Shown: positions 10,587 through 21,390 of the stretch, one piece after another
How the letters are laid out: the number at the start of each line of letters is the position of its first letter
Position numbering within the stretch: the stretch's first letter is position 1
Made by a program: the position numbers and the translations under genes
The notes under the pieces: generated by a model
What the model was told of the DNA's origin: nothing
Seen by the model: only the letters and a program-made list of their open reading frames with translations
Database searches by the model: none
Assembly: GCA_029339195.1 (NCBI GenBank)
Contig: JAPTJF010000186.1
Span: forward strand, 1 to 64,000
Direction: 5' to 3'
DNA: 64,000 nucleotides
From: Micractinium sp. NFX-FRZ
Taxonomy: Eukaryota > Chlorophyta > Trebouxiophyceae > Chlorellales > Chlorellaceae

Positions 10587-12136
10587 GTCTCAGCTGTGCG
10601 CGCGCCGCGCCCCAGATACACGGTGTTCCCGTGGTCTACCAAGGTCCTGGGGCACGTCCGTGGCGGGTCCAGGGTGCCAGCGGCGGCGCTGCCAATCGCG
10701 GTTGCTCGCCAACTTTCCCGTAGAGTCGCTCCGCCGCAGTCACTCCCCCGATCACAGGCGTGAAAAGATGCCCGATGACCGATGCAGCGGGCCAAGGCGC
10801 CCAAAGTGGGTGGGGAGCGGCTGATGCGCCCTGCCGCCTGGCGCAGCAGGCGAGCCTCAAGTACGCCCTCCTCTTGCAGGATCCACTAAAGCCTGGAAGG
10901 AAACTACGATAGAGCTTGCGACGCGGTGCGAGCGCAGGGACAGTGGACGGCTGCCGCCGCCTGGCAGCACCTGTCGCGACATGCACTGGTGTCCGGCACA
11001 TCCCGGTGGGCCGCCAAACCAACTTGGCACTAGAATTGCCTCCCCAAATGCTAACTTCGCGCTGAACTCTCCAGGTCATGCGATCAGAGTTGTGCCCAAG
11101 CGAGGTTGCGGTATGGACGGAGGACTCTCAGGAGCGCCGGCGTCACATCCTTCAACACGCTGTGCTGCCGCCAGCGACGCTGGCAGCATGCCACGGGTGC
11201 AAGCGGGCCCTCAGGGCATCGCCCCTGTGGCTGTCCAGCTCTGCTGAGCGCCCCACACAGTGTGTGAAATCCAACGTTCGAGAAAGTTCCCACCCTGAAT
11301 ATTGGCGTCTGTACCGGTGTACTGAATGGGGTGAGTCACAAGTAGAAGTCGGAGCAAGCAACCCGTAGGTGAGCTGGGTGCCGTGCCCAAGAGACGTGGA
11401 AAGGCATAAATGGGCAGGGAGGGTGCCAAGGTGGCAATAACGCACAACCACGAGGTGGGGTAGTGAATGGGGTAGGGTTGTGAGCAGTGGGTGTGCTGAT
11501 AAATAAAAATGCATTGATAGTGAGGCAATGTGGTAATGAAGCGGGGTCGGTAAGGGGTAGTGTGGTGCAGAGGTGGGAGACATGTTAGATCCAGTGTTTT
11601 TATTCTAGCGGACCCTGGGCGGGTTGTGGCCTTGGATTTCGGAGTAGCGGGGGTGAGAGGCCGTGACAGCAGTGCGGGGTGGAGGCTGATGGGAGGTCAA
11701 AGGGTTGGTGGTGGTTCCGTCGGTCGGACACACTGCGAGTGTCATGCGGTACCAGAGACCCAGAAGCTGTGTACAAAGGGGAGAGCGTGTATGTTCAAAA
11801 CCCGATGGGTGGATGGGAAGCATCCTGGCCGGGCCCGGCAGGCATGCTGTGCATGCTGCGCACGCCCTGCACGAGCAGATGCTGCCGAACACCGGGAGCC
11901 GCATCCAGAGTGGGCACGCTGTGCATGCTGGGCTGGCTGGAGTGCTCTCCCAGCGGGGCTATCGCCCTAGTGCCTGCGTGCTGGGCCGGCGAGGCTGGCG
12001 ACGTAGTGCTGCGTGCTGGGCCGGCCAGGCTGGCGACCTCATGCTGCGTGCTGGGCCGGCAGGAGCGGCAGGGCGCCAGCTGGCGGCTCGCCCAACGTAT
12101 AACGGGCTGAGGCCGGCCCTTCTCGTCTGCGTTCCA
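10587..12136. other. Region between the head of paralogue B and the tail of paralogue C
   Basis: No supported gene. It should hold the promoter of B and the 3' UTR of C. A 96-codon + ORF at 11078-11368 has no recognisable domain and is treated as chance. A run of GGCCGG-rich short repeats lies near 11985-12065. Confidence 0.45.
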
Positions 12137-15100
12137 TCATTCGATGTGGTAGTGGTTCACCATCACTCCCGCTAGCAAGATCTGCACACAGCAAATCAAA
12201 CGACAAGAAATTTGGGTTGATTGCATGACTGCTCTAATGTTGCGGTCGGGCCGAGGGCTGTGGGTGTAAGCGTCGCTGCAAGCACCTGGGCAGCAGCAGC
12301 AGCTGCAGCAGCAGCAGCAGGGGATGGGCTGTACCAGCAGAGGCGGGGAACCGCCAGCAAGGGAAGTACAGCGGCGGTGCCGCTGTACCGCGTGCAGCGC
12401 CCGCCGTGCCTCACTCAACACACACGAGCCCATCCCTGGCTGGCGCCATGTCAGATGCATCATTGCATGGCGCTGGCACTGGCCTGCTGCCTGCCCGCTA
12501 GTCACCCCCACAAAGTTCGCCCTCGCCTGCTCGCCCGCCCGCCCGCCCGCCCGCCCGCTCACCCGCCCGCTCACCTTGCGTGGTTGAGCTGCGGCGGCGG
12601 CGGCAGCCTTGAGCCCGCGCGCCGGCTTGGCGGGCAGCGGGGGCGCCTTCCCGGCTTCCGGGTTGGTCACCGGCTTAGGCGGCGGCCTTGCTGGGCTCGC
12701 CGGCCTGGGGGCCGGTGGCAGCACAGCAGCGGACTGGGGGCTGCCGGTGACCGTGACTTTGATCACGCATTTGGCGTGCATGGTGACCTGCATCCAAGGG
12801 CCACGTCGACGAGGGGAAGCGCTGCACGTCACTAGGGTGGTGGTATCGCTCACGATGAGCGGGTGTGGCTTGGCTTGTGTCAACATGAGTGATGGGCAGT
12901 GTTGATGCTCAATAATGTCGCACACGGCAGGCACAGCAGCACGGGCACCTGGCACGCACGGCGGCCTCAATGCAGCACTGCAAGGCCCAACGTAGGGGGC
13001 GCCACGCCGGCCTCGACACCCACAGGTTGCACATTAGCAGGCCGGCAATTATGCCATGCACCGACGGCAGCCTGGCAGCTGCCCGTAAACCAACCAGCCA
13101 ACATGGGACTCCATCAAACCATGTAGTACCGGCATCCTGTAGTACCATGTAGCACCTTACACCCACCTCCCCGCCTCACCAGCATGTCGTGCACCGACAG
13201 CAGCCTGGCAGGCGACCCCCAGTGCGTCACCAGCCGAGTGGGCTGGCAGGTGCAGCCGGACACGCACGCCACGTCAGCGGCGCCAAAAGCGGCGGGCGGC
13301 CCCCTCAGGTGCATGAGCAGCACCTGGGCGAGGCCCATGTCTCCCGCGACGCCAGAGCGCGTGTTCACTTGCAGCGTGATCCAGTCGCCTGCAGGGCAAG
13401 GCACACCAAGGCAAAAAAAACTCTGTTCTGCTCAGGTGCATTGCCACGTGGCATGGCAGCACTTGCGCAAGGACCATGCCTCCCAGGGCAGCAAAACGTG
13501 CGTGTGTAATCACTTGCAATGCGATCCAGTTGGTCTGCAAAGGGGAACCGGTAGTGGCAGTAGAGATCATCCATGATAGATCTGGAGATCTTAGATCTTG
13601 GGTCCACACCAGACTGAAGGGGGATCCAGTCGCCTGCCCCGGGGCGGAAGCGAGCACGGCAGGTGGACCCCAAACGGCGGCGGGCAGGCACTGCACACAT
13701 AAGTAGGCGTCATACAAAGCATTCCCCCCGGCCCGCGTGGTGCCCACCAGAACGCCCGGCATGCCCAGCACGCCCAGCACACCCGTCACGCACCTGGCTG
13801 CGTGGCCACCCAGCCCCACAGCTGGCGCCAGAACCTTGCCTCTCTTTCTCTCAATACATAGTAGAAGCTTTCATGTAACCGTGCCGGGTTGCACGTCCAC
13901 CCAGCACACCACCCCTGGTCCCTGTTTTCCCGCCTTCAACCAACTCTTCCAAAGTGAACACATCATGATAAGCACTGCCTTGGTGCAAAAAGATACGCAC
14001 CTGGCTGCGTCGCCACCCAGCCCCACAGCTGGTCCCGCACCTCCCGCTCCTCGGGCAGCTCTGGCTTGAACACAAAACCCCGGGCGCCCACAGCGACATC
14101 CTGGAAGTTCTCCTGCAATGTGGCAGACAGGGCAGTGAAACCCGGATGTTGACCCGGGGCCGGGGTGACGAAATGCCAGGGCGGGAGACGAGAGGGCAGG
14201 GAGGGGAGGCAGGCGGGCACCTGGCACACATGGCCAGGCCCGGGGAGTCGCTCACTGGGAGGTGCAGCAGGCTTCAGCCGCTACTTACTGAAAGCACTTC
14301 GTGTTGGAGCTTGAACCACCCACTCGCCCATCCACCCCACCCCCACACGGCCCGCCCCCTGCCTCCGCCACCCCTGTCCCACCCACCCGCCGATGATACA
14401 AAATCGGCAGCCGTGCCACAGGGCGGGCAGCACCTGACCTCCTTCACCTGACCTCCTTCACGTGCACATGAACCCACATCAACCCTAACCAGCAAAGGAA
14501 CCCACGTGCCTGGATGGCGCAGAAGCCTCCCGACTCGTGCTGCGTGGGTATCATGGGCGGGGGGAGCCCCGCCAGCCGGAAGTCGTCCCGCCGGCTGACC
14601 ACCACATTGGCGGCTGCCTCGGAGATGGAGCGTATGAGGGGGGCGCACAGCAGCTCCGCCAGCAGCTGGTGCCCCGTGGGGCCGGGGTGCACGCTGCAGC
14701 AGGGAGCAGGGGGTTTCAAGTAAGTACGGGTGAGTAAGCATCGCCGTGACGCGACAACGTGTAGCATGACTAAACCTGGTGCACACAACACACAACGGGT
14801 TGATGCAGATGTGCTGGCTCTGCATGCCATCCGCCCGTACAATGCAACAACACGGCGCGCAATGCAACACCGCTCACAAGTCGTCGTAGATGTACTGGCT
14901 GCCACACAATGCAACACTGCGCGCAATGCAACACTTCCGCTCACAAGTCGTCGTAGATGTACTGGCTGCCACACAATGCAACACCGCGCGCAATGCAACA
15001 CCGCTCACAAGTCGTCATAGATGTACTGGCTGCTCACGCTTGCCTCCGCTTGGGGCAGGAAGAAGCCGCCCACAGAGACGCCGGGGCGCAGCACGCTGTC

Positions 15101-17697
15101 CACCTGCGGTACAGCCAGGCGGTAGGGAGGCGGTACAGATGAGGGGGAGTTCCATGCACCATGCTGTCCACCTGCGGTATAGTGGTGTTCTCTGGAGGGC
15201 GTGCAGACGAAGGGGCACCCATGGCACAGGGCGCTCACAGCTGAAGGGGCAGCGGGCACTGCGTAGGACGCTGCTGCTGCTGGTGTGGGGTGCCAGGGAG
15301 GTGGGTGCATGCAAGGCGTTGGTTGGGGCACAGGCATTCTGTATCGCTTCACAGGCGGCACATATCTGACCGACCTCCCCTCCCGCATCCAGCCCTTCAA
15401 CCCTCATTGCTTTCAGCCATGTCCAGCGCATCAGAACCCTGTCAGCCGCGCACGCCTCACCTTGAACCCCTCTATGTTTTCGTACATCTGGCGCCAGGCG
15501 GCGGCCCGCAGCGACATGGAGGGCAGGTCGTAGTACTGCGGGGGCGGGTGGGGGGGACAGGCAGGCAGGGTGGGGGCAGGGTGGGGCAGTTGCAGAAGGG
15601 GCACAGTAGCTCACCTTTTTGCAGCCACTTACATACATACAAACACACACACGATCAACAGGCCCCACCTGAGCTAGCGTGAGGAAAGTGTTCTCTGGTT
15701 CGCTGGAGAAGAAGCCGGCTCGCATCCCCTCGCCCCCAAACAGGTGCCAGCTGCAGTGGGGCGGCAGGCGCGACGAGAATCAGTGACCGGCTGGGGCGCA
15801 AGGTGGGGAGACACTCAGCATTCAGTGGAGGGGCTCGGCCCGCAGCCGTTGGCCCCAGACCGCAGATTTGCAGCCACGACTGCATGCATGCTGTGCACGC
15901 TGAGCGGGCGGCGCAGCCTGCTGCGGGCATGCAGGGCACGTAATGCAGGCGGCGCAGCAGCTGCATTAAAGCAACAGCGTTTGATCAGGTCGACAAGATT
16001 GTTATGAATCACAAATGCGCACCTGTAGTGGTGCAGGAGCATGACAGCTGGCTTGCTGGGGATGTTCAGCAGGCGGCGCAGCAGCTGCTCGTAGTTCCAG
16101 CGCTGGAGGGAGGTCAGCGGGGCGGCCTGCTTGTCGTTCACCGCAAACTCCACCACCACTGCAAGGGTGGGAGAGAGGGGCAGGTGGCAGAAGCTTTTAA
16201 AGTTCTTGAAGTGTGCCAGCGCAATCCAATGTGTGGAGGGAGGGCATGCTCTTGTCGTCCACCGCAAACTCCACCACCACTGCAGGGGCGGGGGGAGCAG
16301 GTAATTTATAGAGTGCCAGGGCAACTCAATGTGGGAACATCAAGGCACTCACCCAGGCCGGCATTGCCTGCCCGCCTGCATGTCCAAACCGCAATTCAAG
16401 AACACACGCAGCATGCACAGCACGCCACAGCACGCACAGCACACAGCTCAGCCCCAGGTCACTCACCCAGGTCGGCCTCCCTCCCCACCAATGTGTCCAC
16501 GCAGGGGGCAAACCAGCCGGAGTTGGAGGAGGGCTGGCCCCGGTTTGTAAAAGAGTGGCCGCTGCAGGGGGCGGGGCAGGCAGCAGGATTGTCGGGCAGC
16601 AAGTGCATCAGTTTGGGGGCGAGTGGCGGCACAGCGCTGGGAGAGGGACTGCCCACGGGGCAGCTTCAGGGGACGGGCAGCAGCGCAGCGGTAGGTTGTT
16701 GATGAGTCTGTGCCTCTGCAGACGCACCCCCATCGGGTCATCAGCTATGAAGGCCCCACTCACGGGTTGGGGAAGGTTGTGTTGATGAAGCTGAAGAAGC
16801 GTGTGGCGTAGCTGAGCCCCTTCGCGCTCAGCAGGCCCGCCCGCGTCACGCTGCGCCGGGAACAAACGAACACGCAAGGCAGGCGGGTGGCAAAGCCTAA
16901 GGAATGGGCATAGCTACTGTTCATCGGTCCTGTCATGTGCGTAGCACAGCATGCATGACACGGCAGACGCAGCGGCTTGCTAGTCGGCCGAGGTGCAGCA
17001 TTGGCCGGTGGGACAGGCAGGGGGGCGGGATGCTGGCCCAGGGCGCAGCGCATTATAGATCACCACATCGTTCTGCATGAGCACTCGAATGTGGAGCTAG
17101 TATGCAGTGTGCATGGGCACTCACCTGCCGCCCAGCATGACCACCCGAATGGGCCGCCCAGCCAGCAGCTTGTCGGCGACACGCCGCAGGCGGGTGCCCC
17201 CTCCAAAATACATGCCCCGCCTGATCTCCTCGTCTGTAAACAGCGGCTCCCATGGTACCTGCAAGATTGAAAGCTCAGCAGATCAGAACGGTGGCCGGAG
17301 CTTGGGGTGGTGGTGGGCGGCAAGTGTGACGCAGGATGGGCACGGGAGGGAGGGGTGGGGTGGGGTGCTGACAGCAGCGGCGGGGCCAGCAGCGGCGCGG
17401 CCTTACCCTGAGGGGGTCAGGCACATTCATCTGCTTCAGTGCCCGACCTGTGGGGGTCAGAGAAACAGGGGTCAAGAAATGTGGGGCGGAGCCAAGCAGG
17501 CAAGCTGCCGCCGCCGCTGCCGGCGCTCCACAGCAGTGGCGGTGGTCCAGCTGCCGCAGCCAATGGAAGCGGCCGGGCTTGCCATCGCTGATCGATTACA
17601 GCACACCTGCTCGCGGCGCCTCTTCTGCCTCCAAGGCTGCGGAGCAGCATGCCAGGGCCGCTGCCAGGATGACAGCCCTCCCGAGGCGGAGGCGCAT
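12137..17697 (-). CDS. SGNH/GDSL-like secreted hydrolase, paralogue C (complete, 532 aa)
   Basis: Fourteen exons: 17697-17607, 17447-17407, 17258-17125, 16850-16764, 16561-16467, 16158-16023, 15750-15669, 15535-15461, 15103-15009, 14693-14510, 14112-14001, 13388-13180, 12787-12575 and 12181-12137, total 1599 nt. The start at 17697 gives a signal peptide (AVILAAALACCSAALEA). Then come VMLGGSVT (Ser block, about residue 87), VVVEFAVND (about 150), the HHYSWH stretch, YYDLPSMSLRAAAW and DFVHPGPTGH (Asp-x-x-His block). The penultimate exon has a Pro/Ala/Lys-rich insert absent from A and B. The HHYS|WH point carries an intron absent from A and B. The intron after 14510 uses a GC donor (CAG|GCACGT). 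Likely secreted or wall-associated; substrate unknown. Confidence 0.8.
13370..13650 (-). repeat. Exon-start and acceptor repeat, 3 copies, paralogue C
   Basis: The true exon start (CTGCAG|GCGACTGGATCACG, border 13388) recurs as a CTGCAG|ACCAACTGGATCGC copy near 13540 and a GCAG|GCGACTGGATCC copy near 13638. This is the same exon start that is amplified in paralogue B at 5922-6310, but with different intronic sequence. Confidence 0.8.
14871..15020 (-). repeat. 64-67-bp donor repeat, 3 copies, paralogue C
   Basis: CTCACAAGTCGTCRTAGATG followed by TACTGGCTGC starts at about 14873, 14940 and 15004, joined by CACACAATGCAACAC...GCGCAATGCAACAC spacers. Each copy is the exon end encoding QYIYDD with a GTGAGC donor; the copy ending at 15009 is contiguous with the rest of the exon. 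Confidence 0.9.
15095..15185 (-). repeat. Duplicated acceptor, paralogue C
   Basis: GCTGTCCACCTGCGGTA occurs at about 15096 and 15164, 68 bp apart. It is the reverse complement of the acceptor and first codons of the VDSVLRPG exon. Confidence 0.75.
16145..16500 (-). repeat. Duplicated acceptor and duplicated donor around one intron, paralogue C
   Basis: The exon start coding VVVEFAV with its CTGCAG (16140-16162) recurs at about 16258-16284. The facing donor of the previous exon (ACTCACCCAGGTCGGC, about 16461) has a second copy at about 16347 (CACTCACCCAGGCCGGC). Both ends of the same intron therefore carry duplicates. Confidence 0.75.
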
Positions 17698-18451
17698 GGC
17701 TGCCTTTCAAGCTTTTGTGCCACAGAGAACGCTAGACTCCAGCTTGACTGCCTCCAGAGAGACAGAGATAAGTGGGCGACGCGACAATCCGCAGATTGCA
17801 CTCAATCTTTGGGCCTCAAGCCCCTCACTTGAAAGCAGTGAACCAGGGGATCCGGTGGCTAATGTGTCCAGATGGCGCTTGATCAATTCGATCACAGCCA
17901 GGCAGGTCACATGGCGGCGTGCTGCGAGTGCTGGGAGGCGGCCCAGGCTGCCGACCTAGCGCTGACCTCTCTCTCACTTGGGCAAAAGAGGCCTGTTCGT
18001 CCGTGTCCGAAGAAACTGCACGTGATTTCTCCTCAGTCTCGCTTTCTCCTCAATAGACACACCGTAGGCACGCGGTAAAGCCGGCGGGGCGGCTAAAGCG
18101 CTGAGCATTCCAGGCAGCCCGCCTGATGCATGTGTGGTGCATTGCCACTGTTGCTTGCTTGCTTGCGAATCCCGGCGTTACATGCGCCGCTCCCGAGACG
18201 GGCAGACAGAGCGAGGAGAGGCGTGCCGCGCATGGCGCGCCGGGCGGGGGGTGGCGGCAGGCGCGGCCCGCGTGCACAGCACAGCACAGCGGGCGCAGCA
18301 GCTGCCGCCGGGGCTGCCATCCAAGAGGCCGGGGGGCGCCGGCGCCCGCGGGCGCCGGCGCACGCCCCGCCTCCGCTGCCGCTCTCGGCGTCCAGCTGGC
18401 GCACTGCCAGCTGGCGCGCCGCCAGCCGGCACCAGCTGACCTGGCGCCAGC
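17698..18451. other. Promoter of paralogue C and 3' flank of RPL18
   Basis: No gene seen. A TTACA (TGTAA on -) at 18178-18182 is a plausible poly(A) signal for RPL18, about 270 nt past its stop. Confidence 0.5.
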
Positions 18452-21271
18452 TCACGCCTTGTAGCCCTTGCTCTTCCGGCGGCCGCGAGCGCGCTCGAAC
18501 TTGCGGCCCTTGGCACGCACATAAGGCTTGGCGTGGGAGCCGGGCACACCTGCTCCCAGCAAGGGGCGGGAAGGGAGAGATGCAGGTACAGTGGGTGAGG
18601 GGGTGAGCGCGTGGTGCGGCCATGGCAGGAGCAGCGCGGCAGCGGAGAGGTGCAGGCATGCGGCGCCGCGGGCGGTGTGCGAGGCTCCAGCGCAGCATGC
18701 GGCGCGGCAGATGGATATGTTCCCCCAAATTAGCTGTTTGCTGTGCAGAAAGCGCTTACCGGGCGCGGGGCCGAAGTGCTTCACGGCCTCACGGCTGTTC
18801 TTGGGGCCGCGCAGCAGCACCGTGTTGCTGCCGGTGGGGGCGGTGAGCGCCAGCTGATCAAACGTCATGATCTCGCCGCCCGCCTGCAGGGAGGCAGCAG
18901 GGGTGGCAGCAGCGGCAGGGTTAGCAGCAGTGCAGCTGTGCAGCATGTCGGGTTGTTTGAGAATGGGGGTGGATCAGTGTTGAAGTGCCACGTCAGCACC
19001 AGGCCGGCTCCCGCTGTGCACCCGCTCTTCCAGCAAACATCTGCCGCGTTGCTGCCTGCCACGCCCGGCTGCCGGGCAAGCGCCTCCCCCGCAACATCCT
19101 TCCGGCTGCAGCCCCCCCACCCGCTGCTGACGGCATGCCCAGCACTCCACCACCTGCGCCCGCACGCAATGGGTGTACCACAGCTGCCGCCCGCGAGCCT
19201 CGGCCGTTGGCCGCTAGTTTGCCTCGCCATGGCAACCCCAGGCAGCCTTGGAGGCGCTAAGGCACCCAGCCCTAAACAAAACCAAGGCAAGAGCAGCAGC
19301 GGCAGCAGCAGCGACGCACGCAAAAGACGCCTTGCCACTGCGAGCGTGCCACCACGTCCCCGTGTCCCACACCTCTGCACTACATCTGCCCAAATCTACA
19401 CATCCCAAGACCCCTCAGTGGCACACACCTTGAGGATCCGTGCGCGCGCGGTCTCGGTGACGCGCAGCGCGCACACCCGCAGCTTGGGCACCTCAAACAG
19501 GCGCGTGTCGTCGGTGATCGTGCCCACCAGCACCGCAATCTTGCCCTCCTGCAGGCAGCAGGCAGACGGGCAAAGAGCAGGCGAAAACGACGCAGGTGAG
19601 CTGCACCGCGCATCTGTGCCACTCATCTTATGCTGCAACGTGCGTCTATCCCAACGGGGCTTGCCATGCCTTACTGGGACAACCTGAAATAAATGTTCAA
19701 TTCTGTGTCTCACCTTGCCGGCCATGAACTTGGCGAGCTTGGAGAGGGACAGCGGGGGCCGGTTGGTCTTGGACATGAACAGGCGGCGCAGCACCACCTG
19801 CAGAGGAGCAAGGCGGTTGGGAGCACGCACACAGCTGGTGAGGAAGCAAGCTCAGCAATGCACAGAGGGTGATGCTCCCTCCATCGCCCCCACACAGGCG
19901 TCCAACGCAGCGCCAACATGCAAGGCGCCGTGCAGCCTCAAAGCGGCCCCCGTAAGCCTGGCTGGAGGCCAACAACCAATCAATCGTTGTTGACTCGCCT
20001 TGTTGAAGTCGCTCTCCGTGCGGCGCACCAGGAAGCGGTACAGCTGCAGGGCAGAAACGGGGAGGGGAACACAGAGGGCAGCAGGGGCGGTTGAGGGACG
20101 GGCGGCAGCAACGGGAGGTTGGGCACGGTCCCAAGGTGGGGGCGGGGCCCAGCGGGGGGAGGGAAGCCCCAGCGGAGCTCCCTGGCTGCTGCTGCTGCTG
20201 CTGCAGCACTTCATGCTGCTTCGTTCGCTGCCAGGGAGCTGCGTGCGCTAGGGGTGGAGGGGCGTGCCCACCCAGGCAACGTGTGGGCGTCACTTCTGGG
20301 CACCCCCGCTGCAGCTATGCGCCCAGTCCGTCTGCCTCGGCTGCCTCCTGATGCACAGTGCTGCACTCAGCACGAGGCTGCACTAGGCGCCGATGCCTGC
20401 GCCTGAAACGCAGGCTTGCCGCCTGGCTGCTGCCACGCCACGTATGCTGCTGCTACGACGGGCTGCTCAATTGCTGCCGGCACACTGTTGCTTCCCAGGC
20501 GCTCCCCTCCCACTGGATGCATGCCGCACGCTGCTACGCTTGCTGGCAGACGGCCCTCATGCTGCGTCGACTAGTGCGCCCGCCTGCCTGCCGGTTTGGC
20601 TGCCGCTCCCGCCTGCGCGCCTGCTGCTGCTGCCCAGTGGCTCCAGCGCCTGCCTCGCGCCCCCCGCAGCTCCAGCCTCCTCGCCCCCGCTGCCTCGTGC
20701 CGAGGGGAGGCCTCCAGCCTATGCCTGCACCCTGCTGCCTGCAAAGCCGGCATTCCCCTGCGGGCTGCATGCAGCGCCTTCGCGAGCCCTTGCAGCTCCT
20801 ACCTTCACCAGCAGCTTGACATAGGGGTTCTCGCTCTTGGGAGCGGTCCTGTGGACCTTCTTGTTGCGGCCACCGGCCTTGAGGTCGATGCCCTGCGGCG
20901 GGCAACCGGGCAGTGCAATCGGCGAGGCTGATGGGTCGCCTGGGCCGGCCATGTGGCCCGGCGGGCAACGCCGCCTAACATGCTGCTGGTGCGCATCGCC
21001 GGAGGCTGGGGCCGCCTGCTGGGCGCCTGGGCGCTACCAAAGCGTCCTTTGACGCACTGGCAGCTGCCTGAAGCTCAGGCCTGCTGCCCCGCCACCCACG
21101 GCACCCCGACTGCTGCATGTCCCGCACGGTGGCTCACCATGTTTGCCGTGCTCCCCTCCACACCACAGGGGCTTCAAAGAGGGCGCTGCTGGCGCGCCCC
21201 GGCGCCTTGGGCCGCCCCGCAGACGGCGCCACGGAGCGCAGCACGGTGCTGACAGGCGCAGCAGGGACCAT
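18452..21271 (-). CDS. RPL18: 60S ribosomal protein L18 (eL18)
   Basis: Exons 21271-21269 (ATG only), 20892-20803, 20043-19999, 19797-19714, 19548-19429, 18883-18760 and 18549-18452 give 564 nt, a 187-aa protein, the usual eL18 length. Recognised blocks in order are [54 protein letters not shown], the [23 protein letters not shown] region, [20 protein letters not shown] and a basic tail ending KSKGYKA. It is a structural protein of the cytosolic large ribosomal subunit. The one-codon first exon (ATG|GTCCCT) is inferred because the next exon begins with the conserved Gly-Ile-Asp; ATG at 21289 with donor AAG|GTGGCC is the alternative. The intron after 19999 has a GC donor (AAG|GCGAGT). It lies head to head with the SMG7-like gene, 119 bp apart. 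No splice-site repeats were seen in its introns. Confidence 0.95.
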
Positions 21272-21390
21272 GGTGGCCACCTTGGCCATGTTGCGCAGTG
21301 CAGAGGGCTAATGGCAGCTCGAATGTTACGGTGAGCCGTTTTGACGCCATCCGGTGACGGGGCGACGAAACCCTGCTGCAGTCTCAAAAT
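21272..21390. promoter_or_regulatory. Short divergent promoter region between RPL18 and the SMG7-like gene
   Basis: Only 119 bp separate the two inferred start codons on opposite strands, so the promoters must share or overlap this stretch. No TATA box was recognised. Confidence 0.5.

Noticed and set aside
11078..11368. 96-codon + ORF between SGNH paralogues B and C
   Set aside because: No recognisable motif, no clear promoter or splice support, and GC-rich DNA gives many ORFs of this length.
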